Positions 35,160 through 42,646 of a DNA stretch of 64,000 bases are shown in pieces. The stretch comes from JALZKA01 sp963734015 (lineage in GTDB: Bacteria; Actinomycetota; Thermoleophilia; Solirubrobacterales; 70-9): the NCBI GenBank assembly GCA_963734015.1, contig CAVTFG010000017.1, positions 1 through 64,000 of the forward strand. The letters run 5' to 3'. Below the pieces are notes generated by a model. It saw only the letters and a list, made by a program, of their open reading frames with translations, had not been told where the DNA came from and made no database searches. Position numbers and translations under genes: made by a program. The number at the start of each line of letters is the position of its first letter. Position 1 is the stretch's first letter.

Positions 35160-35561
35160 ATGTCGGACGAGAACGTCGAGCTGGTGCGAGAGAGCTACGA
35201 GGCGTGGAATCGCGGCGATCTGGAGTGGCTGCTGGACCGCATCACCCCGGACTACGAGTTCCGGACGGCGCACCTGTTCCCCGATACCGAGGCGGTCTAT
35301 CGGGGGAGAGAGGGGTTAAGGCGGTTTTGGAACACCTTCCGTGAGCCGTGGGAGACGCTTCTCATCGAGGTCGAGCGTGTTGAGCCGGTGGGCGACGATC
35401 GGGTGCTAGCCCTGTTCACGTTCCACGGGTGGGGCCGTGATGGACTCGAGGTGACGCTGAAAATCGGGAATCTGCTCACTCTCGAGAACGGGCTCGCGAG
35501 TCGGAACATCAGCTTCGGGGACTGGCAAGAAGCCCTCGAGGCCGCCGGGCTGTCGGAGTAG
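35160..35561 (+). CDS. SnoaL-like protein, array gene 2
   Basis: The 133-residue protein is the closest relative in the window of the element A cargo protein (737-1138): both have AYLFPDTEAVYRGR-like segments (here AHLFPDTEAVYRGREGLRRF) and FWNTFREPW. It ends EALEAAGLSE. The close match across 34 kb suggests recent movement or duplication between element A and this array. Confidence 0.88.
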   Translation: MSDENVELVRESYEAWNRGDLEWLLDRITPDYEFRTAHLFPDTEAVYRGREGLRRFWNTFREPWETLLIEVERVEPVGDDRVLALFTFHGWGRDGLEVTLKIGNLLTLENGLASRNISFGDWQEALEAAGLSE

Positions 35562-35580
35562 CGCATTGGACGAATAGCGG
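35561..35580 (+). repeat. Dispersed palindromic repeat, half A
   Basis: GCGCATTGGACGAATAGCGG, diverged, right after the stop of array gene 2. Confidence 0.65.
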
Positions 35581-35640
35581 TACGCCTGCGGATCGTTCTG
35601 GTCGCTAGTAGCTCCTACTCAGGGTGGTCACGGCCAGAGC

Positions 35641-35657
35641 GCAATACTGCGCGGGCG
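35641..35657 (+). promoter_or_regulatory. Putative leaderless promoter, SnoaL array gene 3
   Basis: GCAATACTGCGCGGGCG; AATACT (35643-35648) takes the place of GATACT and ends 9 nt before the ATG. Confidence 0.55.
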
Positions 35658-36046
35658 ATGTTGCAGGACAACGTTCAGGTCTTGCGTGAGATGTACGGTC
35701 GGCGCACGCTTGCCGACGCGGCCTCGTTGATGCATCCCGACGCCGAGATGCATCAGCCTTCCACGCTTATCGACACCGATCACTATTACGGACGTGACGA
35801 GGTCGTGCGCGGCACACGGCTCGCGCTGGAGGCATGGAGGGAATTGGACTTCATCCCCGAGGAAGTGATCGATCTCGGTGAGCGAGCCTTCATGAGGGTG
35901 CGACTTTCGGGTCGGGCCAGGACCAGCGGCATCAAGGTGGAACAGATGGCTTTCACCTTTGGACCTTCCGCGACGGAATGCCCTGGCGTTGCGAGGTGTT
36001 CTTCAGCGAGGCCGAAGCCCTCGAAGCCGCCGGGCTTTCGGAGTAG
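35658..36046 (+). pseudogene. SnoaL-like gene with frameshift, array gene 3
   Basis: Reading starts MLQDNVQVLREMYGRRTLAD and is family-like up to IKVEQMAF. One base change of frame near 35955 then leads to LWTFRDGMPWRCEVFFSEAE and the conserved end ALEAAGLSE with TAG at 36044. A single base restores the gene. Confidence 0.75.
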
Positions 36047-36049
36047 CCG

Positions 36050-36448
36050 ATGTCGCAGGCGAACGTCCAGGCGCTTCGGTCGGCCTACGAGGCCATTTCG
36101 CGAGGCGACTGGGATGCGGTGATCGAACTGGCGGAGCCGGATTTCGAGCTCGTCCCGCCCAGTCAATCCCCGAACAGTGCGCCCCTGAGGGGAGTGGAGG
36201 AGACCGGAGCCTGGTTCGCCGATCAGCAGGAGACGGTCGGTGACCTGTCGATTGAGGTCGAGAAGCTGATTGAGGTCGAGGCCCTGATCGTCGCGTTCAT
36301 TCGACTCCGTATTCGCCCCCACGGTGCGGATGCCGAACTCGAGCTGAGGATTGCTCACCTGTGGACGCTGCGCGAGGGGAGGCTGATCCGTTGTGAGGTC
36401 TTCCCCGAGCGAGAGAAGGCCCTCGAAGCCGCCGGGATCGAGGAGTAG
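36050..36448 (+). CDS. SnoaL-like protein, array gene 4
   Basis: The 132-residue protein starts MSQANVQALRSAYEAISRGD and ends KALEAAGIEE. Only 3 bp separate it from the previous stop; no repeat or GATACT box is present. Instead CGGAG in the final codons of gene 3 lies 6 nt before this ATG and can act as ribosome-binding site. It is therefore in an operon with gene 3. Confidence 0.87.
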   Translation: MSQANVQALRSAYEAISRGDWDAVIELAEPDFELVPPSQSPNSAPLRGVEETGAWFADQQETVGDLSIEVEKLIEVEALIVAFIRLRIRPHGADAELELRIAHLWTLREGRLIRCEVFPEREKALEAAGIEE

Positions 36449-36451
36449 GCG

Positions 36452-36852
36452 ATGTCCCAGGAGAACGTCGAACGGGCCTATCGCGGCTATGACGCGTTCA
36501 ACCGACGCGATCTCGACGCCTTCCTCGCTTCATTGACCCCGAGGTGGAGTTCACGACACGCTTCGGCCAGATGATCAGCCGGTCCGAATACCGGGGTCAC
36601 GACGGCGTCCGCGAGTGGTGGGAAGACCTGCTCGGCATCTTCCCCGACTTGTGCTTCGACGTCTTGGAAGTCCGCGACGTCGGCGACCTGATGCTCGCCG
36701 CCCTTCGCCTGCGGGGCCACGGTGTCGACAGCGATACTCCGTTCGAGGAGAGGGTGTGGGGGACGGGCGAGTGGCATAGCGGCAAGCTTGTCTGGTGGCA
36801 GACGTTCGGCAGCGAGGCCGAAGCCCTCGAAGCCGCCGGGCTGCGTGAGTAG
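36452..36852 (+). pseudogene. SnoaL-like gene with frameshift, array gene 5
   Basis: MSQENVERAYRGYDAFNRRD is intact, then the frame shifts near 36530 and continues as RFIDPEVEFTTRFGQMISRS to the end EALEAAGLRE. Three bases separate it from gene 4, whose last codons (GAGGAG) supply a ribosome-binding site. As with gene 3, one base would restore the frame. Confidence 0.75.
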
Positions 36853-36860
36853 TCGGAGTT

Positions 36861-36905
36861 CCGCTTCGGACGAGAAGCGGTCATTTCGTTTTGCAAGGAA
36901 AGCGG
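36861..36905 (+). repeat. Dispersed palindromic repeat, halves A and B
   Basis: CCGCTTCGGACGAGAAGCGG and GTTTTGCAAGGAAAGCGG close the SnoaL array after gene 5. Confidence 0.8.
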
Positions 36906-36944
36906 TAGCGCAAGTGCGACCGCAACAAGGCCGCTCTCGAGCAA

Positions 36945-38096
36945 CTAGCGCTTGATTAGCTTGAGCTGTTTGCGCTTGGTGTGCGGGCTGCCGCCATCGG
37001 GGGTGTAGGTGACCTTGGAGTTGACCATCGCCTCGCCCCCGGCGTTCAGCTGCTCCCTGGCCCTCCGCCTCGGCTCCACGATCAGCTGCCCCTCGCCCTG
37101 CGAGGCGACCGCCTCCTGATCCGCCCTGACCCTGAGGGTCCTGGCTAGGTCGAGTATGCCGGGGCCGGGGACGCTGACCTTCAGCTTCGCCGTCCCCTTG
37201 CGCTTGTTCTTCTGGACCTTCCCGAAGGTGAAGTCGTTCGACGGCGTTGAACGTGCGTCCACTGCGATCGAGCACGGGAAGATCACGGGGTCGGCAGAGC
37301 CGATGAATGTCTCGTCTACGTTCGAGCCGTCGAGGTCGGCACGGCCGATAGCACCGCTGCTGAAGGGGTCATCCCCGCTGCTGGTCCAATAGACGTGCTC
37401 GCTGTCGACGGTCACCCCCCACAGGGCGTTCACGACGGTGATGAAGCTCTGGTCGACGCCCTTGCCGTTCAGGTTGGCGCGGCCGATGTTGCCACCGGTG
37501 GCCCAGTAGATGTGCGTGGCGTTTACCGCCAGCTGGCCGCCGATCGGCGACGCCGGATCGATGAAGTTCGGGTCGACGTTCGACCCGTCCAGGTTGGCGC
37601 GCCCGATGTTGCCACTGGCGGCCCAATAGATGTGCGTGGCGTTCACCGCCACCCCTCTCGGCGCCTCTGCCACCGCGATGAAGCTCGAGTCCACGTTCGA
37701 GCCATCGAGGTCGGCGCGTTCGATCGCGTCGGATTCGCCGGGGTAATCCCAGCTGGTCCAATAGATGTGGTCGCTGTCCACGGCCACGCCCTGGGGGTTG
37801 TCCGCCCCGCCGATGAACGTGTTGTTCACGCCGGTGCCGGCAAGGTTGGCGCGCCCGATATAGCCGGGGGCACCCCAGCGCGCCCAGTAGATGTGCCCGC
37901 CGTCGATCGCCACCCCCTCGCAGCCGGCCGAGACGGGTGTCATGAAGCTCGGGTCCACGTTCGAGCCGTCGAGGTCGGCGCGGCCGACGGTGCTGAGGCC
38001 CGCCCAGTAGACGAATGCCTCGGCTCGGGGCGCGAGGGCGAGGGTGACGGCGAGGACGAGAAGCGCCGCGAGGAGCGGGACGGCGCGGCGACGCAT
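36945..38096 (-). CDS. Secreted YWTD-type beta-propeller protein
   Basis: The 383-residue protein has a signal peptide (MRRRAVPLLAALLVLAVTLA) and about six repeats of the form GVAVDSDHIYWTSWD, then IERADLDGSNVDSSFI, the LDL-receptor YWTD propeller pattern. A C-terminal Lys/Arg-rich domain (KNKRKGTAKLKVSVPGPG) follows, as in many exported proteins of this group. It is probably an extracellular or envelope protein; binding partner unknown. The start at 38096 is chosen for the signal peptide. Confidence 0.85.
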   Translation of the reverse strand: MRRRAVPLLAALLVLAVTLALAPRAEAFVYWAGLSTVGRADLDGSNVDPSFMTPVSAGCEGVAIDGGHIYWARWGAPGYIGRANLAGTGVNNTFIGGADNPQGVAVDSDHIYWTSWDYPGESDAIERADLDGSNVDSSFIAVAEAPRGVAVNATHIYWAASGNIGRANLDGSNVDPNFIDPASPIGGQLAVNATHIYWATGGNIGRANLNGKGVDQSFITVVNALWGVTVDSEHVYWTSSGDDPFSSGAIGRADLDGSNVDETFIGSADPVIFPCSIAVDARSTPSNDFTFGKVQKNKRKGTAKLKVSVPGPGILDLARTLRVRADQEAVASQGEGQLIVEPRRRAREQLNAGGEAMVNSKVTYTPDGGSPHTKRKQLKLIKR

Positions 38097-38206
38097 ACCG
38101 TGGCCACCCTCCTCTGGCCCCGATTCGCGTCCGGCCGCTCCCAGTCCTTCCACCAGACGTTGCGATCCCGGAAGGGCATGGATCGGGCTCTGAGGCGCTT
38201 TAGAGG

Positions 38207-38953
38207 TCAACCGGAGCCCTCGCAACCGACCAGTCTGGGATCCAACCCGCGATCGCGCCTCGGCCAGGGGTCCGTCTCGCGACCACAGTCGATGCGGAGG
38301 TCGGCGATGCTATCCCGAGCGTCGATGCGGTCGTGACCTAGGCGGCCCTGGAACGAATCGGGGCCGCTGTCGCGCGCGCCCCCGAGCGTGTCATCGCCCT
38401 GACCAGCGTCTTCCTGGTCTGCTCCGGGGCCCCCGAACAACGTGTCATCGCCGAACCCAGCGAATAGTTGATCCGCTCCGGGGCCCCCGAACAGCGTGTT
38501 ATCCCCGGAACTCGACAATCCCGCTTCCGTGCTGAGTACGTCCGGGCCGAGACCTCCGCGCAGAATGGTTCCTGATGGGGCCGGACCCATCTCGACGAGG
38601 TCTCGACCGGGGCCGCCGCGCACGTCCGCGACGAAGCCGATCCCGCTGTGGAACTCGTCGCTCTCATCGCCGAGCATGACTTCGATCTGGCGGGGCTCGC
38701 CGGGTTCCGGTTGCTCGCACTGGAGCAAGGCGGGCGGGAAGAACGCGCAGCCATCGCCGGCTGTGATTCCGGCCTCGTCGACAACGATGAACCCCGGCGA
38801 TTCGACGTAGAACAGGGCAACATCGTTTACTTCCCCCGGTTCGGCCTCGATCACGAGCGTGCCTTCCGGGTCAAAACCAACCGTGGACGCTCCGGCCACA
38901 GAGGGCAGTGCAAACATCGCCGACCCGATCACCAGAGCCAGGAGCCCCCTCAT
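38207..38953 (-). CDS. Exported RTX-like calcium-binding protein
   Basis: The 248-residue protein has a signal peptide (LLALVIGSAMFALPSVAGA), a beta-rich domain and C-terminal nonapeptide-like repeats (GGPGADQLFAGFGDDTLFGG and similar), the RTX Ca2+-binding beta-roll. It ends with a Cys-containing segment. It is exported and Ca2+-stabilised; no enzymatic domain is present. Confidence 0.82.
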   Translation of the reverse strand: MRGLLALVIGSAMFALPSVAGASTVGFDPEGTLVIEAEPGEVNDVALFYVESPGFIVVDEAGITAGDGCAFFPPALLQCEQPEPGEPRQIEVMLGDESDEFHSGIGFVADVRGGPGRDLVEMGPAPSGTILRGGLGPDVLSTEAGLSSSGDNTLFGGPGADQLFAGFGDDTLFGGPGADQEDAGQGDDTLGGARDSGPDSFQGRLGHDRIDARDSIADLRIDCGRETDPWPRRDRGLDPRLVGCEGSG

Positions 38954-39147
38954 CGAATCCTCCTCCGCACGCCCCGCGAAAAGGCGCTCTCATCCTGCGG
39001 CTGGCCGGTCTCAGGGCCCCGATCGAGGCGTTGCAACCGTGACATCGCGTTGGTTCTCCCTTCGTCCGCCCTTTCCCCGGACCCCCCGGGCGGCGTGCAC
39101 TCCGATGCTAGACCCCCGTTTTGCACCTGGCGTAAGCTGACCAGGCT

Positions 39148-39441
39148 GTGCCGACAGAGCGGTTGCTCGACTACGCGGGCCCAGCGTTTCGGGCCGCGCG
39201 GCTGCGGGCCGGGGTTACCCAGGCCGAGCTGGCCGAGCGCGCCGGCGTGAGCACCGCGACCATCTCCCGCATCGAGGGCGCCAAGGCGTGGCCCAGTAGC
39301 CCCAACGTCGATGCGGTCGTCGACGCTTACGCCACGGCGAGCGGCTTGACCCCGCTGGAGATGCTGGAACAGATGGTCGTGGCGTGGCGCGCGGACGAGC
39401 ACGGCGAGGGCACCCCACGGCCCGGTCCGCTGGGCTCTTGA
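39148..39441 (+). CDS. XRE-family helix-turn-helix regulator
   Basis: The 97-residue protein with GTG start is a single Cro/CI-type domain: FRAARLRAGVTQAELAERAG, then VSTATISRIEGAK, followed by a short helical tail. It is a plausible repressor. The immediate context (repeat, zinc-ribbon, STAS) gives no clear target. Confidence 0.85.
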   Translation: MPTERLLDYAGPAFRAARLRAGVTQAELAERAGVSTATISRIEGAKAWPSSPNVDAVVDAYATASGLTPLEMLEQMVVAWRADEHGEGTPRPGPLGS

Positions 39442-39480
39442 GAGTCAGACATAGGCTGGCCAGCGCTGCCACGAAAGTTG

Positions 39481-39519
39481 TCGCTCTGGACGAGAAGCGG
39501 TGCTTTGCATGGAAAGCGG
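39481..39519 (+). repeat. Dispersed palindromic repeat, halves A and B
   Basis: GCTCTGGACGAGAAGCGG then GCTTTGCATGGAAAGCGG nearly fused. It heads the second STAS locus, as 14690-14730 heads the first. Confidence 0.8.
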
Positions 39520-39528
39520 CGTCCCCGC

Positions 39529-39690
39529 ATGGTCCGCCGCAAGCCACCTCTCGGACCGCTCTGCACGGCGTGCGCCGGGAGCGGTACGCGCCGGCTGGCG
39601 GATACGGGCGGGCGGCCCGAACCCTGCCCTCGCTGCGGGGGAACGGGGTCTGAGCCCAGGCCCGGACCGGCCCGCGGTACCCCTGACTGA
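39529..39690 (+). CDS. 53-residue CxxCxGxG zinc-ribbon protein
   Basis: The frame contains LCTACAGSGTRRLADTGG and PCPRCGGTGSEP, two C-x-x-C-x-G-x-G motifs like the DnaJ zinc finger. The duplicate at 14832-14942 is broken. It may be a small zinc protein acting with the STAS protein downstream; the start is uncertain because the frame is open upstream through the repeat. Confidence 0.5.
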   Translation: MVRRKPPLGPLCTACAGSGTRRLADTGGRPEPCPRCGGTGSEPRPGPARGTPD

Positions 39691-39816
39691 GGTTTTCCCT
39701 CGCGGCAGCGGAGTCGGAGTACCCTCGGAACACAGGCATAGCCGCCCCTCGAGATCTCCACTTCCTCTCCCTTGACCGAGCGGCCTCAATCGAGAGGAAG
39801 TTGATCGGAGCCCAGC

Positions 39817-40134
39817 ATGGGCGCTAAGGACCGGGGGGTCTTGCCCCAGCCCGAGCCGTTCGGGGTGAAGACCAGCCGCTACGACGGGTACTGGACCGTG
39901 GCCGTCAGGGGCGAGCTTGATGTTGCCACCGTGGGAACGCTCGAGGACGAGTTGGGACGCGTAGCGCGCCCGGTCGTCCTCGACCTGAGCCGCGTTAGCT
40001 TCATGGACAGCATGGGCGTGTACTTGCTTATGCGCGAGACAAAGAACGGGCTTACCCTTGGGGCGACCTCCCCCGAAGTGACCCGGCTGCTCCAGACGTG
40101 CGGCCTGGAGGACGAACTTCGCTACAGCGACTGA
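39817..40134 (+). CDS. STAS-domain protein (anti-anti-sigma-like), copy 2
   Basis: The 105-residue protein aligns with 15164-15481 over its full length: VKTSRYDGYWTVAVRGELDV, VLDLSRVSFMDSMGVYLL, LLQTCGLEDELRYSD. The acceptor motif is D-S-M-G, so the second Ser, phosphorylated in SpoIIAA, is Met. Element B begins about 100 bp downstream. It probably binds an anti-sigma factor encoded elsewhere. Confidence 0.85.
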   Translation: MGAKDRGVLPQPEPFGVKTSRYDGYWTVAVRGELDVATVGTLEDELGRVARPVVLDLSRVSFMDSMGVYLLMRETKNGLTLGATSPEVTRLLQTCGLEDELRYSD

Positions 40135-40235
40135 ACTCAGGGCGGCCTGCGCCATGCCCTCGCTGGAAAGGCATCGGCTCGGAACCCGCGTCGATCCCGA
40201 AGCACCGGTCGTGACTCCCGGAGCGCGCACCGAAC

Positions 40236-41598
40236 TCATGCGCCGACCAGGCCGCGGGTCTCGTAGACGCTCTCGCGCTTCTCCTTCAGCGCCGCGGCCT
40301 CGTCGACGGCGTAAGCGAGCGCCATCAGGCAGTCGATGTGCTCGCGGGACTTGGTCTTCGAGATGACCTGACCGAACTCGCGGTCGCGGATCTCGGCGGC
40401 GAGCGCGTGGCGGCGGGGTAGGTCGGCGCCGCCGTGGCGAAGGCGCCCGTGGGAGACGATCTCGTGCAGGGTGCCGGCGGCTGCGGCGTTCCGCTTGTAG
40501 GTCCACTCCTTCACCGGCAGCCCTTCGTCCTCGAGGTTCTGCGCCGCGTGTTCGAAGAATCTCGGGTCGTAGACGACCGCGTCGACCTTGTAGCGGCGGG
40601 CCCACTCGCGGGTCACGGCCTCGACGTCGGCCAGCGGCACCTTGTCGCGCTTGGTCGGCTCCCAGACCCGCCAGATCACGTGATAGACGTCGTCGGGATC
40701 GCGGCGAACGAGCGCGAGCGCGGCGGTATCGGAGGCGACGGCGGCGTCGATCCCGATCACCCGGAAGCCGGCACCGTCGAGGACCGGCTCGCCGGCGTTC
40801 GCGTCCCACTCGTCGGCCAGTGATCCACGGCGCCTCGCCGCCGGTCCAGAGTTGCAGTGGAGCGCCGCAAGGCGAGGTCGTGGACCGCCTCGCGCTGCTC
40901 GGTGAGCGCCTCCTCCGTGAGCCAGGAGGCCGGGTTGCACGTCTTCGCCGCCTCGATCGAGTCCGAGTCGCCGCCCTCGGGGAGCGCCCACTCCAGCATC
41001 GCGAGGTTCGTCCCCTCGGCCCGGGTGAGCGCGCCCTTGCGCGCTCACCTTCGGCAGCTTCGAGGCAGCGCTCGCGGAGCGCCCCGAGCGGCGTGTCGAC
41101 GCGGGCGCCGGCGGTCGAGATCGTGACCATCCGCGCGCCCTGGCGCTTTATCAGCGCCGTTCGGAGCGCGATGTAGAGCGCGTCGTCGCGGTGGGCGTGA
41201 AGCTCGTCGACGATCGCCAGGTCGAGGATCAGGCCGTGCTGTCGCGGCCGTCGGCGGCGATCACCTTGAGCCGGCCCGGCCGCTGTGCGGATCTCGCGCC
41301 GGGTGATCTCGACCGCGGCGCGATCTCGGGCTGCGCGGCCATCTCGCGGGCGATGTCGAACAGGACCGACGCCTGCTCGCGGGAGGCGGCGCCGACGACG
41401 ATCTGCGCGTTCGGGCGCTGCGAGCAGCTCCCAGACGCGTGAGCCGGCGAGCGAGCGTGGTCTTGCCGTTGCCCGCGGGATCAGGACGAGCGTCTCGCGC
41501 GCGGGGCGAGAAGAACTCGCGCGACGATCTTGCGCTGGAACGGCTCGAGCTCGTAGCCGAGCATCGGAAGAACTGCGCGAAGCGCTCGAGTCGGTCAT
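40236..41598 (-). pseudogene. Large terminase pseudogene (element B)
   Basis: The gene opens at ATG 41598, overlapping the stop of the small Cys protein. The Walker A region (RGNGKTTL), the ATPase middle and the nuclease half (AVVYDPRF, then SREHIDCLMALAYAV, ending ESVYETRGLVGA) are all present but in at least three frames. The layout matches element A before its rearrangement. The intact C-terminal 270 codons (40236-41048) do not make a functional packaging motor. Confidence 0.8.
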
Positions 41599-41819
41599 CG
41601 GCGGCGGTCCCGTAGGAACTGGTCGAGCGGCCGCCAGCCGTAGCGACTGCCGATCGAGCGCAACTGCTCGGCGCGCCACTCCTCGTCGACCACCTCGACG
41701 ACGGGCCGGTCCTCGTAGACCGAGCGCCGCTTGGGCTCCTTGCCGGCGCCGCGCCGCCGCCGCAGACCGGACACCGCCGCGCCGTCGGCAAAGCCGTGCT
41801 CGCAGTGGCGCTCACTCAT
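41595..41819 (-). CDS. Small Cys-containing protein preceding terminase (element B)
   Basis: This is the 74-residue counterpart of 1530-1754, with MSERHCEHGFADG, KRRSVYEDRPVVEVVDEEW and a GWRPLDQFL end. The C-x-x-C part is read in another frame here (CPVCGGG), so two compensating shifts seem to have removed the putative zinc site. It overlaps both neighbours. Confidence 0.5.
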   Translation of the reverse strand: MSERHCEHGFADGAAVSGLRRRRGAGKEPKRRSVYEDRPVVEVVDEEWRAEQLRSIGSRYGWRPLDQFLRDRRR

Positions 41820-42094
41820 CGCGGAGCAGCCTCGCGAGCTCGCCATCCGGCGCGGCGTGGTCGTCACGGAGCGCGCGCTCGAGCGCAATCGCGGCGGTGG
41901 TCCGTCCGTCGCGCGCCAGCCGGGTGAGGATGCCAAGCGCCTCGATGTGGGTGGCGACCTCGTTCCCCGTACGGAGGCTCGTGGAGCAGCCGGCGCAGGT
42001 AGACGGCCCGCTCGTCGTTGCCGCGGAGCTCGTCGAGACGCGCGAGCTCCTGGTCGTCAGGGACACCTTGACGGTGTTGGTTCGCGGCGCTCAT
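41812..42094 (-). pseudogene. Ribbon-helix-helix gene, frameshifted (element B)
   Basis: MSAANQHRQ, then VSLT, ELARLDELRGNDERAVYLRR, and IALERALRDDHAAPDGELAR are found in successive frames. They match the intact element A protein (1256-1537) in order, so the gene is a decayed homologue. Confidence 0.65.
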
Positions 42095-42167
42095 TGGTCA
42101 CTCACCTCGCTTTTCCGCGGCGCGCGCGGTCGACCACTCGGCGGTCTTTTCGTCGCGCCGAACCCGT

Positions 42168-42211
42168 TTTCAACCCTCCCTACCCACGCCCGCGAGATAC
42201 TGCGGGGGGCG
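42168..42211 (+). promoter_or_regulatory. SnoaL-type leaderless promoter of cargo slot (element B)
   Basis: CGCGAGATACTGCGGGGGGCG leads to ATGTCACAA. GATACT (42196-42201) is 10 nt from the ATG, one more than elsewhere. The upstream block with GTTTTCAACC is homologous to that of the element A SnoaL gene, although the gene that follows is different. Confidence 0.6.
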
Positions 42212-42261
42212 ATGTCACAAAGGCGTAGAGTGGGACGAAACTCTCTGACCGACCTGGAGGT

Positions 42262-42561
42262 ATTGCCACGCGGTTCGCGATCATCTACCGGCCCGGCAAC
42301 AACCCCGCACCTCCCGACCAGATCCCGGACCTGGTCAAAGCTGCGGGGGACTGGATGGAACGGCACGGGGACAGCTTCGAAGCGATCGAGTTCTTCGTCG
42401 GCGGGGGCGGCTTTGGGATCATCGATACCGACGAGCCTGAGGTACCTCAGCGCCTGATCGCCGAGAATCCGTTCACTCCCTTCGCCGAGATCGAGATCCG
42501 GCCTTTGATCGATCCGGCGGCGGCGCTCGGCATCCTGCAGGAGGCGTACTCGAACCGCTGA
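42262..42561 (+). CDS. Small DUF3303-like protein in element B cargo slot
   Basis: The frame gives RFAIIYRPGNNPAPPDQIPD, FFVGGGGFGIIDTDEPEVPQ and PFTPFAEIEIRPLIDPAAAL, a ferredoxin-like fold of about 95 residues resembling DUF3303-type proteins. There is no ATG, GTG or TTG in frame near the start: ATT at 42262 directly follows CTGGAGG. It is flanked by the SnoaL start (ATGTCACAA at 42212, other frame) and the SnoaL end (42566-42603). Whether it is expressed is uncertain. Confidence 0.5.
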   Translation: MATRFAIIYRPGNNPAPPDQIPDLVKAAGDWMERHGDSFEAIEFFVGGGGFGIIDTDEPEVPQRLIAENPFTPFAEIEIRPLIDPAAALGILQEAYSNR

Positions 42562-42565
42562 TCTC

Positions 42566-42603
42566 AGGCCGAAGCCCTCGAAGCCGCCGGGCTGTCGGAG
42601 TAG
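42566..42603 (+). pseudogene. SnoaL gene 3'-end scar in element B
   Basis: The sequence encodes AEALEAAGLSE and TAG, identical in pattern to the SnoaL gene ends, but it stands 5 bp after the stop of an unrelated gene. Confidence 0.75.
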
Positions 42604-42646
42604 TCGGGTCACTTCGGCCCGCCTCTACGGCCGTTCCCACCCGATG

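Noticed and set aside
34674..36905. Classical integron
   Set aside because: No IntI-type integrase, no attC core GTTRRRY was seen, and all cargo is one protein family; only the cassette analogy is kept as a hypothesis.
39445..41679. 744-codon minus-strand frame
   Set aside because: It crosses the STAS gene antisense and switches in and out of terminase similarity; it is a chance open frame in GC-rich DNA.
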